DNA from: Kangiella sp.
GTDB taxonomy: Bacteria > Pseudomonadota > Gammaproteobacteria > Enterobacterales > Kangiellaceae
Reading direction: 5' to 3'
DNA length: 7,258 bases
NCBI GenBank assembly: GCA_026195755.1
Contig: JAPHRL010000190.1
Coordinates: 1-7,258, forward strand
Part shown: in pieces, positions 6,850 through 7,258 of the stretch
Position numbering within the stretch: position 1 is the stretch's first letter
Layout of the letters: every line of letters starts with the position of its first letter
Position numbers and translations under genes: made by a program
The notes under the pieces: model-generated
What the model saw: only the letters and a program-made list of their open reading frames with translations
The model's database searches: none
Told to the model about the DNA's origin: nothing

Positions 6850-6940
6850 GGTAGGGGCGCACCGATGTGTGCGCCCGGATACTGTAAAAATATTTTATAG
6901 TTTGGTGAAAAAAGGGCAGACACATTGGCCTGCCCCTACC
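6850..6940. repeat. REP doublet (REPIN) with GTAG-headed inverted arms
   Basis: The 91-bp element is bounded by a perfect 9-bp inverted repeat, GGTAGGGGC (6850-6858) and GCCCCTACC (6932-6940). Each arm is a 27-base unit: GTAG followed by a GC-rich hairpin. The left hairpin has a perfect 8-bp stem (6855-6862 with 6869-6876, 6-nt loop) and the right one a 6-bp stem (6914-6919 with 6930-6935). The left arm matches the reverse complement of the right arm at 21 of 27 positions. The centre is AT-rich and contains the palindrome AAAATATTTT. GTAG-headed hairpins in inverted pairs are the pattern of REP elements moved by RAYT transposases. No transposase is present here. The element occupies most of the 138-bp gap between two convergent genes. 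Confidence 0.75.
6908..6935 (-). terminator. Intrinsic terminator for the rhodanese gene, formed by the right REP arm
   Basis: On the minus strand the hairpin GGGCAG-10 nt-CTGCCC (6935-6914) is followed directly by six T residues (6913-6908). It begins 29 nt after the rhodanese stop codon. The left hairpin (6855-6876) lacks a T-run in the plus direction, so termination of the exporter operon probably depends on that hairpin alone or on Rho. Confidence 0.65.
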
Positions 6941-6963
6941 TAATGATTATCAAAGGACTAATA

Positions 6964-7258
6964 TTAAGGCTTAACAATCTTGCCGCCGCTTTCGGCCCAT
7001 TGTTTAATACCACCGGCAACCGAAAAAACATTTTTAAAACCAATTTGCTCAAGAGCATGAGCCGAACAAGCTGAACGCCCACCAGAAGCGCAATAGATAT
7101 AGACCGGAGTATTAAGGATTTCATCCTCAGATAAACCCTCTAAAGAAGGATGACCAAAAAGTTTAAACTCAAGAACACCACGAGGAATTGGTAAAGCGCC
7201 CTCAATAATACCTTCAGCATGTTCTGCTGGTTCACGAACATCAATAACTAATGCATTA
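6964..7258 (-). CDS. Single-domain rhodanese (sulfurtransferase), C-terminal 97 residues, cut by the right window edge
   Basis: Rhodaneses move sulfane sulfur through a cysteine persulfide. The visible part begins at NALVIDVREPAEHAEG, a standard early rhodanese motif, so probably only 10-20 residues of the domain are outside the window, plus any targeting sequence. The active-site loop is CASGGRS (Cys codon 7092-7090), a six-residue loop typical of thiosulfate or persulfide-using enzymes. The closing motif VFSVAGGIKQWAESGG is also canonical. The stop TAA is at 6966-6964. It faces the exporter operon tail-to-tail and is followed by a strong hairpin plus T6 terminator. With the persulfide dioxygenase and the YgaP-like protein it makes this a reactive-sulfur locus. 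Whether it is cytoplasmic or exported cannot be told because the N-terminus is missing. Confidence 0.92.
   Translation of the reverse strand, partial: NALVIDVREPAEHAEGIIEGALPIPRGVLEFKLFGHPSLEGLSEDEILNTPVYIYCASGGRSACSAHALEQIGFKNVFSVAGGIKQWAESGGKIVKP

Noticed and set aside
6855..6876. The left REP hairpin as an intrinsic terminator of the plus-strand operon
   Set aside because: The stem is strong but it is followed by a mixed sequence, not a T-run. It may slow polymerase or protect the mRNA end, but I cannot call it a terminator.

Overview
The window is about 7.3 kb of moderately AT-rich bacterial chromosome, probably from a marine or free-living gammaproteobacterium. The evidence is a Rep-type (not PcrA-type) helicase, Shine-Dalgarno-led tight operons, sigma70-like promoters, and envelope genes that need an outer membrane. 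The low-40s GC content (judged by eye) and gene mix would fit a Kangiella-like or related lineage, but the genus is a guess. There is no sign of phage, plasmid or CRISPR. The only repeat-type element is a REP doublet (REPIN) near the right end.

Layout from left to right. (1) Positions 1-803, minus strand: the first 267 residues of the Rep DNA helicase, cut by the window edge and apparently starting at TTG. (2) A 94-bp gap with a hairpin terminator. (3) Positions 898-1761, minus: an ETHE1/Blh-type persulfide dioxygenase. (4) Positions 1762-1863: a compact divergent promoter. It carries two identical operators, ATTAG-N6-CTAAT, 25 bp apart. One sits between the -35 and -10 boxes of the rightward promoter and covers the -35 box of the leftward promoter. 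The other covers the predicted rightward start site. (5) Positions 1864-6825, plus: four tightly spaced genes (gaps of 11, 17 and 11 nt) encoding an RND/MMPL exporter, a periplasmic LolA-like protein, an outer-membrane beta-barrel and a 75-residue YgaP-like two-helix membrane protein. (6) Positions 6850-6940: the REPIN, whose right arm also forms a terminator for the next gene. (7) Positions 6964-7258, minus: the C-terminal 97 residues of a single-domain rhodanese, cut by the right edge.

How the genes may work together. Three products belong to reactive-sulfur metabolism (persulfide dioxygenase, rhodanese, YgaP-like membrane domain). They flank a complete inner membrane-periplasm-outer membrane set of the kind expected to move lipids or other hydrophobic molecules. 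The shared divergent promoter implies that one repressor controls both the dioxygenase and the envelope operon. An ArsR-family persulfide sensor of the BigR/SqrR/YgaV group would fit, but no regulator gene lies in this window. The most interesting hypothesis is therefore a sulfide/persulfide-responsive envelope transport system. The sequence supports co-regulation; the transported substrate is unknown.
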